Source: a virus
Length of the DNA: 64,000 bases
Virus record (IMG/VR): IMGVR_UViG_3300034105_003474
Location: 62,001 to 126,000 of that record
Reading direction: 5' to 3' (one strand)
Numbering within the stretch: the first letter of the stretch is position 1; each line of letters opens with the position of its first letter. This document shows positions 1-7,170 of the stretch, in pieces. The translations under genes were made by a program, and so were the position numbers. The notes under the pieces are model-generated. The model was not told the origin of the DNA, did no database searches, and saw nothing but the letters and a program-made list of their open reading frames with translations.

Positions 1-331
1 AGAAATTAGGAAAAGGGCTTCCACTGCACCTAAGATTGCTTGCACTTGGTGCGTCATTGGCGAGCAAAAAGGAAAAGAACTTAGAGCGTTAACACTTGTA
101 CAACCACCAACACTTGAGGAGGTGTGGGACTTTTATGATGAAACAACATCAGAGGAGGTTGATGTTGCAAAACTTCGTGCGGGTGTTGCGAATGCCGTAG
201 GGTGTGCGCAGGAAAGTGTTGAAGTAATTTCTGTCGTTGATGAGGACAATGTGCTTCGTGTCAGTTATGTGACAGTTTTCCTAGATTTTGAAACAGCAAA
301 AAGAATTGCCGAGAAGAACAAAAATATTTAA
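1..331 (+). CDS. Hypothetical protein, C-terminal part (cut by left edge)
   Basis: The frame is open from base 2 to the stop at 329-331 with no break, so this is the C-terminal ~109 residues of a gene that starts outside the window. A GTG at 122 is internal and has no reason to be the start. The visible part holds a CTWC pair near its beginning, followed by an acidic helical segment (WDFYDETTSEEVD) and a beta-alpha ending. I do not recognise the family. It precedes the whiB-like gene by 59 bases on the same strand. Confidence 0.6.
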   Translation, partial: EIRKRASTAPKIACTWCVIGEQKGKELRALTLVQPPTLEEVWDFYDETTSEEVDVAKLRAGVANAVGCAQESVEVISVVDEDNVLRVSYVTVFLDFETAKRIAEKNKNI

Positions 332-390
332 CTCTGCGCCGATTTTCCTTGTAGTCTGATGCAGGTTATACACAGTTTGCGAGGGGCAAC

Positions 391-762
391 ATGATTGACG
401 CAAGTGACATCAAAAATTTTTTTGATACCGAAAAAGCAAATTGCAGGGGCAAAAACATTGTCATGTTTTATCCCAATCATTCACCAACCGATCGTCTTGG
501 TAGAGAAAACGCTAGCAATGCTATACAGATTTGTTCGGAGTGTGAAGTTGTAGAAGGATGCTTGGATTATGCTTTGCATTATGAACCGCTTGGTTTTTGG
601 GGCGGTAAGACAGAAGTTGAAAGAGAAGTTTTGAGAAGAGTTAGAGGTATCCATTTACCACCAGAGCGACAACCGTCTGACTCTATTCGTCGTTCCTCTA
701 GGCGTGGTTTTATTAACAGTCAGGTACGAAAGAGTTTGAGTTCAATAAAAAATGAGCAGTAG
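391..762 (+). CDS. whiB: WhiB-family iron-sulfur transcription regulator
   Basis: A 123-residue protein with the WhiB layout: a first cysteine in ANCRG (about residue 18), then a CSECEVVEGC cluster (CxxCx5C, about residues 48-57) that would complete a four-cysteine 4Fe-4S site, then the GFWGG turn and a basic C-terminal tail suited to DNA or sigma-factor contact. WhiB proteins occur in Actinobacteria and their phages, so this gene is the best host indicator in the window. The ATG follows a GAGGGG ribosome site. A TATACA box lies at about 366-371. The 3' end overlaps the primase-helicase start by 11 bases, which implies translational coupling. In phages such proteins can compete with host WhiB factors, but the target here is unknown. 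Confidence 0.93.
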   Translation: MIDASDIKNFFDTEKANCRGKNIVMFYPNHSPTDRLGRENASNAIQICSECEVVEGCLDYALHYEPLGFWGGKTEVEREVLRRVRGIHLPPERQPSDSIRRSSRRGFINSQVRKSLSSIKNEQ

Positions 763-2500
763 TCACCTTCCGCATGTAGATAATTTTTTGTCTCGCTTGA
801 AAGGTGTTCGCCCAACAAACAATGGTTGGGATGCACGATGCCCATGTCGGAATGATGACGAAAACCCTTCTCTTTCTGTGGGTATTGGTGCGGAGGACAA
901 AGTATTAGTTGCGTGTCATCGTGGTCAAGGTTGCTCCGTGGTGGAGATCTGTCAGTCTGTTGGTTTGAAAGTTGTGGACTTGTATCCTCCGCAAAAAGAG
1001 GAACGAAAACTAACTCTGATTGCAACATACGATTACCGTGATGAGAACGGGATTCTATTGTTTCAGAAACAGCGTTTCGTTGACCAAAATGGCAAGAAAA
1101 CTTTTAGACAGAGACGACCTGATCCAAGCGGTAATGGCAAATGGATTTTTTCTTTAGATAACACACCAAAAATTCTTTATCGTCTTCCGCAGGTTCTTGA
1201 AGCGAAGCGCAATGGTGAAGTGATTTGGCTGGTTGAGGGCGAGAAAGACGCTGACGCAGTTTTCGCTCAAGGCATGGTTGCTACAACCCCACCGAACGGC
1301 GCTGGGAAATGGCTTGACATTCATTCTCGCGCACTTGAGGGTGCAACAGTTTTCATTGTTGCAGATAATGACGAAGTTGGCAGAGAACACGCGATAAGCG
1401 TTGGCGATGTTCTTTCTAGGCATGGTTGTGTTATCAACACATTCGTTCCACCTACGGGCTTTAAAGATGTCTCAGACATGATCAATGCTGGTAGGTCGCT
1501 TGATGATTTGCTTGAACTAGACAGAACGCAACCATCGGCACAAGCAACGGTACATGAAGATGAAGAAGAAGAAATTGAAGCAGTTGTGCAGGCAACTTCA
1601 CCTATTGAATCTTTGACTGAGCAACTTGTAAAAGTTTTATCAAATGAAGATTTGAGTGAGTCAACAAGAATCAACAGGGCATCCATGCTCGTAAATTCTT
1701 TCGGCGTGGAAGATAGAACCGACAAGGGAAGGCTTGTTAATTGGGCTCAACTTGTTTTAGAAGAAGTAGATGATTCGTATGATTGGGTTATTCCGAATGT
1801 TTTAGAACGTGGAGAGCGCGTAATCGTTGTCGCTGCCGAAGGTGTTGGTAAGACAATGCTTGCGAGACAGATCGCTATTTGTAGCGCCTATGGGATACAT
1901 CCTTTTACTATGTCTCGGATGAAGCCAATCAGAACTTTAACGATTGACTTGGAAAACCCTGAAAAGATTATTAAGCGAACATCAGCCAGCATCCATGGAG
2001 CGGCAAGGCATCTCGGGTATTTGGATGGTGAGCCTGATTGCCATATCTTGATGAAACCATCGGGTGTTGACCTTATGCGACCAGCCGATAAAGCGTTTAT
2101 TGAGCAAACCGTTGAAAGAATACGACCCGATTTGCTTTTGCTGGGTCCGATCTACAAGTCATTTGTTGATCCCGGTGGCAGGACATCAGAGGCGATTACG
2201 GTTGAGATTGCTAAATACTTTGATATGTTGCGCGATTATTACAATTGTGCTCTTTGGTTGGAACATCACGCACCGTTGGGGACATCTTCAACTAGCCGTG
2301 ATCTACGCCCATTTGGTTCTGCTGTGTGGTCACGCTGGCCGGAGTTCGGCTTGTCTTTGACACCAGACCCTACTGCTGTTGGTGACTATGTTTATGATGT
2401 CCGCCATTTCCGTGGTGCGCGAGATCTGAGAGAGTTTCCAACTAAGATGAGAAGAGGGAAAATCTTCCCGTTTGAAGTTATGGAATTCATGAAGGTTTGA
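752..2500 (+). CDS. Bifunctional primase-helicase (zinc, Toprim, RecA-like ATPase)
   Basis: A 582-residue replication protein. The N-terminus carries a primase-type zinc site (RCPCRNDD...CHRGQGC, about residues 29-60). A Toprim segment follows: WLVEGEKDAD supplies the catalytic glutamate and IVADNDEVGRE the aspartates (about residues 155-205). The C-terminal half is a RepA/AAA_25-type ATPase with Walker A AAEGVGKT (about residue 363), a Walker B-like DLLLLGPIY and a later WLEHHAP sensor segment. It probably primes and unwinds phage DNA at the fork. It is coupled to whiB upstream and ends one base before the next ATG. No DNA polymerase is visible in the window. Confidence 0.9.
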   Translation: MSSSHLPHVDNFLSRLKGVRPTNNGWDARCPCRNDDENPSLSVGIGAEDKVLVACHRGQGCSVVEICQSVGLKVVDLYPPQKEERKLTLIATYDYRDENGILLFQKQRFVDQNGKKTFRQRRPDPSGNGKWIFSLDNTPKILYRLPQVLEAKRNGEVIWLVEGEKDADAVFAQGMVATTPPNGAGKWLDIHSRALEGATVFIVADNDEVGREHAISVGDVLSRHGCVINTFVPPTGFKDVSDMINAGRSLDDLLELDRTQPSAQATVHEDEEEEIEAVVQATSPIESLTEQLVKVLSNEDLSESTRINRASMLVNSFGVEDRTDKGRLVNWAQLVLEEVDDSYDWVIPNVLERGERVIVVAAEGVGKTMLARQIAICSAYGIHPFTMSRMKPIRTLTIDLENPEKIIKRTSASIHGAARHLGYLDGEPDCHILMKPSGVDLMRPADKAFIEQTVERIRPDLLLLGPIYKSFVDPGGRTSEAITVEIAKYFDMLRDYYNCALWLEHHAPLGTSSTSRDLRPFGSAVWSRWPEFGLSLTPDPTAVGDYVYDVRHFRGARDLREFPTKMRRGKIFPFEVMEFMKV

Positions 2501-2501
2501 A

Positions 2502-3149
2502 ATGGCTGAAAAGGGTTTAACTAGAGAGTTTCTTGCTGAACGCGATTTGCGTATTTTCAAGATGAGGCAGGCTGGTATCCCTATAGCCGAAATTGCTAGA
2601 CGGTTTGGGATTGGTTCTACGAATGTCTCTCATTCAATCCGTAGGCAGTTGGGTAAGTTGAATCAAGAGGCGTTACTTGCGTACCCTGAAGTTTTACAAA
2701 TGGAACTTGAGCGTTTGGACGCTTTGCAGTCCGCAATCTGGCCGATGACACAACACAGAAAACAAAAAATGGATGACGGCACAGAGGTTGCGATTGAGCC
2801 CGATATTAAGGCGGTTTCAACGGTTCTTTCCATTATTGATAGGCGTGCGAAGTTGCTTGGTATGGAGCAGACGAACGTGAATGTGCAGATGGATTTGAGG
2901 GATGCTTCGCCTTTGCGTGCGGTTCTTGCTGGCGCTCCCGGTGTTCTTGGCGCAGAGAAATTTGATTCCGAGGCAGAGGGTAAGAAACTTCTTGCACTTA
3001 TGGCTGATGCTGGTATTCTTCCGAAGGAGCAGATCAGGGAACTGTTGAATGACTTCCCCGCCCTTGAAGATGGAGACGATATTCAGGATGCAGAAGTTAT
3101 TGAAGAGGATATAAAAGAAGTTATTGAAGAGGATATAAAAGAAGAATAG
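2502..3149 (+). CDS. terS: Probable terminase small subunit
   Basis: A 215-residue protein with an N-terminal helix-turn-helix (about residues 25-50, IPIAEIARRFGIGSTNV), a long helical middle containing the IIDRRAKLLGMEQ segment seen in many small terminase subunits, and an acidic C-terminus. It would recognise phage DNA and hand it to the large subunit. Its place beside the primase-helicase, about 34 kb from the large terminase gene at 37433, is unusual, so a role as a general DNA-binding regulator is the main alternative. The last 17 residues contain a duplicated VIEEDIKE unit. Confidence 0.65.
   Translation: MAEKGLTREFLAERDLRIFKMRQAGIPIAEIARRFGIGSTNVSHSIRRQLGKLNQEALLAYPEVLQMELERLDALQSAIWPMTQHRKQKMDDGTEVAIEPDIKAVSTVLSIIDRRAKLLGMEQTNVNVQMDLRDASPLRAVLAGAPGVLGAEKFDSEAEGKKLLALMADAGILPKEQIRELLNDFPALEDGDDIQDAEVIEEDIKEVIEEDIKEE
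3093..3140 (+). repeat. Tandem 24-bp duplication at 3' end of terS
   Basis: Two identical 24-bp units lie head to tail at 3093-3116 and 3117-3140. Each encodes EVIEEDIK. The unit length is a multiple of three, so the frame is kept. This looks like a recent slippage duplication that lengthens the acidic tail. Confidence 0.9.
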
Positions 3150-3155
3150 TTTCTT

Positions 3156-3293
3156 TTATTCGTACATCTCTCGTTGTGGCAAACGCAGTTCGTTCTTCAT
3201 TTTCATGAATTTTAGTGCCCAAATTACTGTTATTGCTGGTGCAAGAAGCAAGCAAGCGACTATGGTGGCGAGGTCTTTTTTGTGGTTTTTCAT
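3156..3293 (-). CDS. Small single-pass membrane protein (45 aa)
   Basis: A short minus-strand frame reads MKNHKKDLATIVACLLLA..., with a basic N-terminus, one hydrophobic stretch of about 20 residues and a charged C-terminus (RLPQREMYE). This is a typical layout for a small N-in membrane protein. An AGGAG box lies 16 bases upstream of the ATG, which is too far. A TTG two codons upstream (3299) sits 10 bases from it and may be the real start. The function is unknown. It is convergent with terS. Confidence 0.4.
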   Translation of the reverse strand: MKNHKKDLATIVACLLLAPAITVIWALKFMKMKNELRLPQREMYE

Positions 3294-3307
3294 AGGCAAT
3301 ATTGTAT

Positions 3308-3379
3308 ATCTCCTAAAGAGATGAGTCTTATCTAATCTAACAATGTGATGAAAACTTGCAGTTGATCTCTTTTAGAGAT
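3308..3379. promoter_or_regulatory. Pair of similar palindromes, possible operator
   Basis: Two 15-bp palindromes share the half-site ATCTC/GAGAT: ATCTCCTAAAGAGAT at 3308-3322 and ATCTCTTTTAGAGAT at 3365-3379, with centres 57 bp apart. They lie between the divergent small membrane-protein genes. A weak promoter-like pair (TTGATC at 3362, TAATAT at 3384) overlaps the second site. The arrangement suits a dimeric repressor that binds two sites. The binding protein is not known. Confidence 0.4.
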
Positions 3380-3394
3380 GGCATAATATCTGCC

Positions 3395-3544
3395 ATGATA
3401 ATCTTTCTTTCAATTTCAGTGGCAGTAATTGCTTCCCTGCATACATACCTTATGCGTTCCATTGACTCCTATGACAGGTATGGCGCTCAGCACACACTTC
3501 AGGAATGGCGCGACTTTGAGAGGTCGCATTCAGTATTCCAATAG
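3395..3544 (+). CDS. Small membrane protein (49 aa)
   Basis: This frame encodes MIIFLSISVAVIASLHTYLM followed by a charged tail. That is an N-terminal transmembrane segment with no basic residues before it and a cytosolic or periplasmic tail. I chose the ATG at 3395 because the upstream TTG at 3356 would place the RDG segment before the hydrophobic stretch and has no ribosome site. With the putative promoter at 3362-3389 the message would be almost leaderless. The function is unknown. Confidence 0.35.
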   Translation: MIIFLSISVAVIASLHTYLMRSIDSYDRYGAQHTLQEWRDFERSHSVFQ

Positions 3545-3577
3545 TCAGTTTTCGTTTTTATTTACCTTGGTGAGACA

Positions 3578-4210
3578 TCACATGTCATCCCTGTAGAAAA
3601 TTTCAAAACCGCAATGCATTATCGCAGATGCAAGAGTCCCAAAATAAACATCTCGTTCAATACTGTTATCTATTGGCTGTGAGTCAATTTTGAGTGATGC
3701 CTTAAGTGCGGCAGGGAACTGAATATCACGCATTACTCTTCCACCGTTGTACCAAAGCGTTTGCCCAAATTCAACTTTTCTGCCTAGTTTTACCTTGTAT
3801 GGGAGTGTCACGAAAATATGGTCGTCTGCTTTTAGGTGGGTGAAAGAGATGCATTCTTCAACGGATGACTCGTTGTCTGCATATAGCGTCGCTAAGTCTT
3901 TTCCTTCAGTATCCGATGGGGACATTGAGCAGTAGCCCTCGGCTGCGAGCGTGTATTCGTCAATACCCCATCCCTGCCTCATGATGACCGATGCTTCTAT
4001 GATTTGTTGAAGGCGTTCGTCTTTAGGTATACCAAATGTGTTTTTGAGTTGGACTATTGTGACTAATTCATTATTCTTCCAACCAAAAATATTAATATTT
4101 AAATCGGAGCCTATTCCGTCTTCGTCTATCAAAGCCAATTTTGCGGTTTTAACTGACTCAGCGCAGAGCGCTATTTTGTCCAAATCGGTTTCGTAAAATC
4201 CTGTGTACAT
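3578..4210 (-). CDS. Hypothetical protein (210 aa)
   Basis: A minus-strand gene in an otherwise plus-strand region, with an even codon pattern and no competing frame. The product is acidic, mixed alpha/beta, with no membrane segment, no clear motif and scattered cysteines that form no CxxC pair. A run LVTIVQLKNTFGIPKDERLQ in the N-terminal third looks like a beta strand followed by a helix. It faces the lysine-rich gene head to head across about 80 bases. I do not recognise the family. Confidence 0.6.
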   Translation of the reverse strand: MYTGFYETDLDKIALCAESVKTAKLALIDEDGIGSDLNINIFGWKNNELVTIVQLKNTFGIPKDERLQQIIEASVIMRQGWGIDEYTLAAEGYCSMSPSDTEGKDLATLYADNESSVEECISFTHLKADDHIFVTLPYKVKLGRKVEFGQTLWYNGGRVMRDIQFPAALKASLKIDSQPIDNSIERDVYFGTLASAIMHCGFEIFYRDDM

Positions 4211-4254
4211 GTTGACCCAACCCTAGTGCATGGCTCACCCCCACAGAATGAAGG

Positions 4255-4283
4255 TTGCATTTTAGGGATTTTCTTTGTACTAA
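4255..4283 (+). promoter_or_regulatory. Candidate promoter, GGTTGCATTTT type
   Basis: TTGCAT at 4255-4260 is followed, after a 17-base spacer, by TACTAA at 4278-4283. The predicted transcription start would be close to the ATG at 4294. The wider motif GGTTGCATTTT(A/T)GGG recurs at 48131 with the same 39-base distance from TTGCAT to the ATG, and a related copy lies upstream of the capsid gene. It resembles a -35/-10 pair but was not tested. Confidence 0.4.
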
Positions 4284-4293
4284 GGTTTTCTGT

Positions 4294-4593
4294 ATGGCAC
4301 AAAAATCAAACAAAAAAGCACCAGTTAAAAAAACAGCATCAAAGAAGTCCCCTGCAAAAAAGAAGGCTCCTGCAAAGAAGCCTGTCTCCAAGAAGGTTTC
4401 TGCCACTGCTGAAAAAAGCAACAAAAATGCTTTGGCTGAAATTAAAATTGACACCGCAAAACCACAGTTCGTAAACGCTGAAAAATTTATGAAGTCATTC
4501 GTGGATGAATCTGCTGTTTTGATTAAGGCAAATAACGTAAAATCTTTGCCTCTTCGCAAGAAAATGCTTGCGTGGTTCAAGATTAGCAAGTAG
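4294..4593 (+). CDS. Lysine-rich histone-like basic protein
   Basis: A 99-residue protein whose first ~45 residues are almost only Lys, Ala, Pro and Ser in KKAP/KKSPAKK-type repeats, like histone H1 tails and the basic tails of bacterial nucleoid proteins. The C-terminal half (about residues 48-99) is a small mixed domain ending in LRKKMLAWFKISK. It probably binds DNA or RNA without sequence specificity. I chose ATG 4294 because it follows AAGG at a usable distance. An in-frame TTG at 4255 falls in the putative -35 box. The gene lies 33 bases before the methyltransferase. Confidence 0.75.
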   Translation: MAQKSNKKAPVKKTASKKSPAKKKAPAKKPVSKKVSATAEKSNKNALAEIKIDTAKPQFVNAEKFMKSFVDESAVLIKANNVKSLPLRKKMLAWFKISK

Positions 4594-4626
4594 TCTGAAC
4601 CCCATGAGGGGTTTACGAGGGGAAAA

Positions 4627-6003
4627 ATGACAACCGAAGATACGGTGCTGCCGTTTATTATTGATTCAAATATTCTGCTTGGCGATGTTCGTGAGACACT
4701 TGCATCTTTGTCGGATAACAGTATTCACTGTGTTGTTACATCACCTCCGTATTGGGGTCTTCGTGACTATGGAACCGCCACTTGGATTGGTGGTGACCCT
4801 GAGTGCTCACATAAACGAGATAGCAAGTTCAGTGAGAGTTGTTCAACTGGACAAAAACTTCTTGAAGGTGCAATAGGTGACGGCATCTATAAAGTCCAAT
4901 GCCCTCGTTGTGGCGCGATGCGTAAAGATAGTCAACTTGGTTTAGAGCCAACCGTTGATGAATATGTTGAACATATGGTTGAGGTTTTTCGTGAAGTTCG
5001 CAGAGTTTTGCGGGAAGATGGAACTCTTTGGTTGAACCTTGGCGACTCGTATGCGGGCAGTAATGGAAACGGGTGGAAGCAGTCAATCGCTTCCACTAAC
5101 GCTTCAAACGCTGGCGGGGAGAATGAAGATTTCAGGGCGAAGATTGGTCGTGACGATGGCGATCTGAAACCTAAAGATTTAGTCGGTATTCCTTGGCGTG
5201 TCGCCTTTGCTTTGCAGGCAGATGGTTGGTATTTGCGTCAAGACATCATTTGGGCTAAACCTAACCCTATGCCTGAATCTGTTCGTGACAGGTGTACCAA
5301 AGCACACGAATACATGTTTTTGCTAACCAAAAAGTCACATTATTTTTTTGATAGTGAAGCGATAAAAGAACCAGCAAAATATGCTTACGATGATAGGGGA
5401 TCTCGTGCAGACAGCCGTAAAGACGCAGGTATTTCTAACGCTATGCACGGTTCAACAGGAGCCTTTAGAAACAAGAGGTCGGTATGGACGGTAACAACGA
5501 AACCATTCAAGGGAGCGCACTTCGCAACCTTTCCACAGGATCTGATAGAGCCTTGTATCTCCGCTGGTACGAGCGAAATGGGATGTTGTGCTCAATGTGG
5601 GTCTCCTCTGGTGCGTCAAGTGAACCGCAAGAGGATTGCTCGGAACGAGTTGCCAGTGGACGATCCTCGTTACCGACCAAACACCTACGAAGGCGCATAT
5701 GGGGAAATAAACGGCAAGGGCGACGCAGGTTATTCTCAAACCGACACGATCGGGTGGGAAAAGGGCTGTAAGTGTGAAACTGTTGAGACGGTTCCGTGCA
5801 CGGTGCTGGATGTGTTCTTTGGTGCTGGTACTACAGGTGTGGTCGCACAGAAGTTGGGTAGATCATATTTGGGGTGTGAATTGAACCCTGAGTATGCACA
5901 AATAGCGACATTGCGTCTTTCGGATGAAAAGGAAAAATTGAGGGTCGCTGAGGAGATTAATGCAAGCCAGCCTTCACTTTTTGAGGTTACTTCTGAGGCG
6001 TAA
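4627..6003 (+). CDS. Site-specific DNA methyltransferase (N4-cytosine/N6-adenine class)
   Basis: A 458-residue enzyme with the beta-class order of motifs: catalytic TSPPYWGLRDYG near residues 38-49 and the SAM-binding DVFFGAGTTG near residue 400, then YLGCELNPEY. Two cysteine groups between them (CPRCGAM and CCAQCGSP) look like zinc ribbons. It would methylate exocyclic amines in phage DNA, probably as protection from host restriction. No partner endonuclease is next to it, which fits an orphan phage methylase. The start follows a GAGGGG site. Confidence 0.92.
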   Translation: MTTEDTVLPFIIDSNILLGDVRETLASLSDNSIHCVVTSPPYWGLRDYGTATWIGGDPECSHKRDSKFSESCSTGQKLLEGAIGDGIYKVQCPRCGAMRKDSQLGLEPTVDEYVEHMVEVFREVRRVLREDGTLWLNLGDSYAGSNGNGWKQSIASTNASNAGGENEDFRAKIGRDDGDLKPKDLVGIPWRVAFALQADGWYLRQDIIWAKPNPMPESVRDRCTKAHEYMFLLTKKSHYFFDSEAIKEPAKYAYDDRGSRADSRKDAGISNAMHGSTGAFRNKRSVWTVTTKPFKGAHFATFPQDLIEPCISAGTSEMGCCAQCGSPLVRQVNRKRIARNELPVDDPRYRPNTYEGAYGEINGKGDAGYSQTDTIGWEKGCKCETVETVPCTVLDVFFGAGTTGVVAQKLGRSYLGCELNPEYAQIATLRLSDEKEKLRVAEEINASQPSLFEVTSEA

Positions 6004-6066
6004 TAAATGTTGTATTATTTACCTACATAGGTATTCCAGTATTTCTCTTTGACTTGGAGGTCAAAA

Positions 6067-6465
6067 ATGTCAGCATCAGCACCACTTCTTCTCCCAATGA
6101 CGGTTACAGGCGCATGCGCAACAACTTCAACTGTTGTTGTTCGCACTCCTGTCGCAGGTCGTGTCCGTGCAATCACAGTTGCAGTTGGTACTGCTCCTGC
6201 TGGTTCAGCACTTAGCGGAACTGTTCGCAAGGCAACATCCTCGGGAACGGTTGTCGGAACTTGGTCACTTGCAGCCGCCGCCACTTCGGCAGTAGCAACG
6301 ATGTCAACAGTTGATGGTGCGAACGAAATCGCAGAAGATGACTTGTTGCACCTCGTAGTCGCTGCTGTAGGTTCAGGAACTGCTGGTTCAAACTTGACCG
6401 CTCTTCTTCACATTGATCAGTCGGCAGACCAAGATGGTGTGAACGCCCTCTACCCTTATTCCTGA
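6067..6465 (+). CDS. Small Ala/Thr/Val-rich beta protein, possible capsid decoration
   Basis: A 132-residue protein rich in Ala, Thr, Val and Gly with alternating hydrophobic stretches typical of beta-sandwich virion proteins. It has no membrane segment and no catalytic motif. The ATG at 6067 follows TTGGAGG at a good distance. It has its own short leader and ends 21 bases before a strong terminator, so it is probably a separately and highly expressed transcript, as decoration or fibre proteins often are. That role is an inference from composition and setting only. Confidence 0.6.
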   Translation: MSASAPLLLPMTVTGACATTSTVVVRTPVAGRVRAITVAVGTAPAGSALSGTVRKATSSGTVVGTWSLAAAATSAVATMSTVDGANEIAEDDLLHLVVAAVGSGTAGSNLTALLHIDQSADQDGVNALYPYS

Positions 6466-6486
6466 TCTAAAAATTTAAACCCGACA

Positions 6487-6538
6487 AAATATTTAATCCC
6501 CCCACATCCGTGCAGGTCTGTGGGGGGATTAAATATTT
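6487..6538. terminator. Strong bidirectional terminator
   Basis: A perfect 20-bp inverted repeat (arms 6487-6506 and 6519-6538, 12-base loop) has a core of six G-C pairs flanked by A/T-rich ends, so both strands end in a U-rich tail. It sits between the convergent genes ending at 6465 (+) and 6550 (-). Confidence 0.92.
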
Positions 6539-6549
6539 ATAGACATAAA

Positions 6550-6912
6550 TTATTTACTAAAAGTTATTGCCACCCTGTCGCCAGCAAGGCGCAGGAGATT
6601 AATCGCTTCTTTTTGGCTGTGTGACGAGCACCAGTCCGATATTTCTTTATTCACTATCAGTTCTAGGTATTCGCAGAAGAATCGCGCCCTACCAGTCATG
6701 AATGGCGCAACTCCACACTCCTCTGCTCCTGTTTCTCCTTGTGCAAGGAGTTTTTCTTTACCCCCACAGGCAAGAAGTATTGATCCCCAAATATCCACTT
6801 CCTTTGTATATGGGTCATATGTCGTGTAGTTGGAGAATCCTTGTTCCTCTATTATTTGCGCAGCCTTGTCGTAGACATCGTGAGCGCCAAGTTCTTTTAA
6901 TGTTGGGAACAT
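6550..6912 (-). CDS. Small conserved phage protein (120 aa)
   Basis: The start ATG overlaps the stop of the upstream gene as TAATG, so it is coupled in the RNR operon. The protein has an N-terminal helical pair (KAAQIIEEQG) and then DIWGSILLACGG, resembling the CxxGA helix of DUF6197-type phage proteins, though the usual first cysteine is absent here. Several cysteines lie later (EECG, FFCEY, DWCSSH). It is cytosolic and of unknown function. The family assignment is weak. Confidence 0.6.
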   Translation of the reverse strand: MFPTLKELGAHDVYDKAAQIIEEQGFSNYTTYDPYTKEVDIWGSILLACGGKEKLLAQGETGAEECGVAPFMTGRARFFCEYLELIVNKEISDWCSSHSQKEAINLLRLAGDRVAITFSK

Positions 6913-7169
6913 TATTCTGTTTCAATTCCGTTCTTATGACAAAGATCGGCGTATGCGTGGTTTGGGCTTCCCCCTATGCCCACTGTCTGCTTGTACTCGT
7001 CGGTGAATAGATCAACGGCATCGCAGTCATCACCTTGAAAATAGTTGAGCATCGCTTCCGTGAACTCATCGCACTCTGGAAAAGCAATCCACTTTCCGCC
7101 CTCATATATCCCGCCGTATCTTGCTTCTCTTATGACGACGGGGTATATGCGAATCGGCTTTTGAGTCAT
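6912..7169 (-). CDS. Small conserved protein with YGGIYEGG motif (85 aa)
   Basis: The gene starts at ATG 7169, two bases after the RNR stop. An upstream in-frame start at 7208 would overlap the RNR coding end. The product carries ARYGGIYEGGKW near its start and VGIGGSPNHAYADL near its end, a pattern I associate with short conserved hypothetical proteins of phages. The strongly acidic middle (EFTEAML...DDCDAVDLFTDEY) suggests a small adaptor. No function is known. Confidence 0.6.
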   Translation of the reverse strand: MTQKPIRIYPVVIREARYGGIYEGGKWIAFPECDEFTEAMLNYFQGDDCDAVDLFTDEYKQTVGIGGSPNHAYADLCHKNGIETE

Positions 7170-7170
7170 G

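Noticed and set aside
4158-4589. 143-residue minus-strand frame opposite the lysine-rich gene
   Set aside because: Its Phe/Ala/Leu-rich content is the reverse reading of Lys codons. The plus-strand gene has a promoter-like element and a sensible domain.
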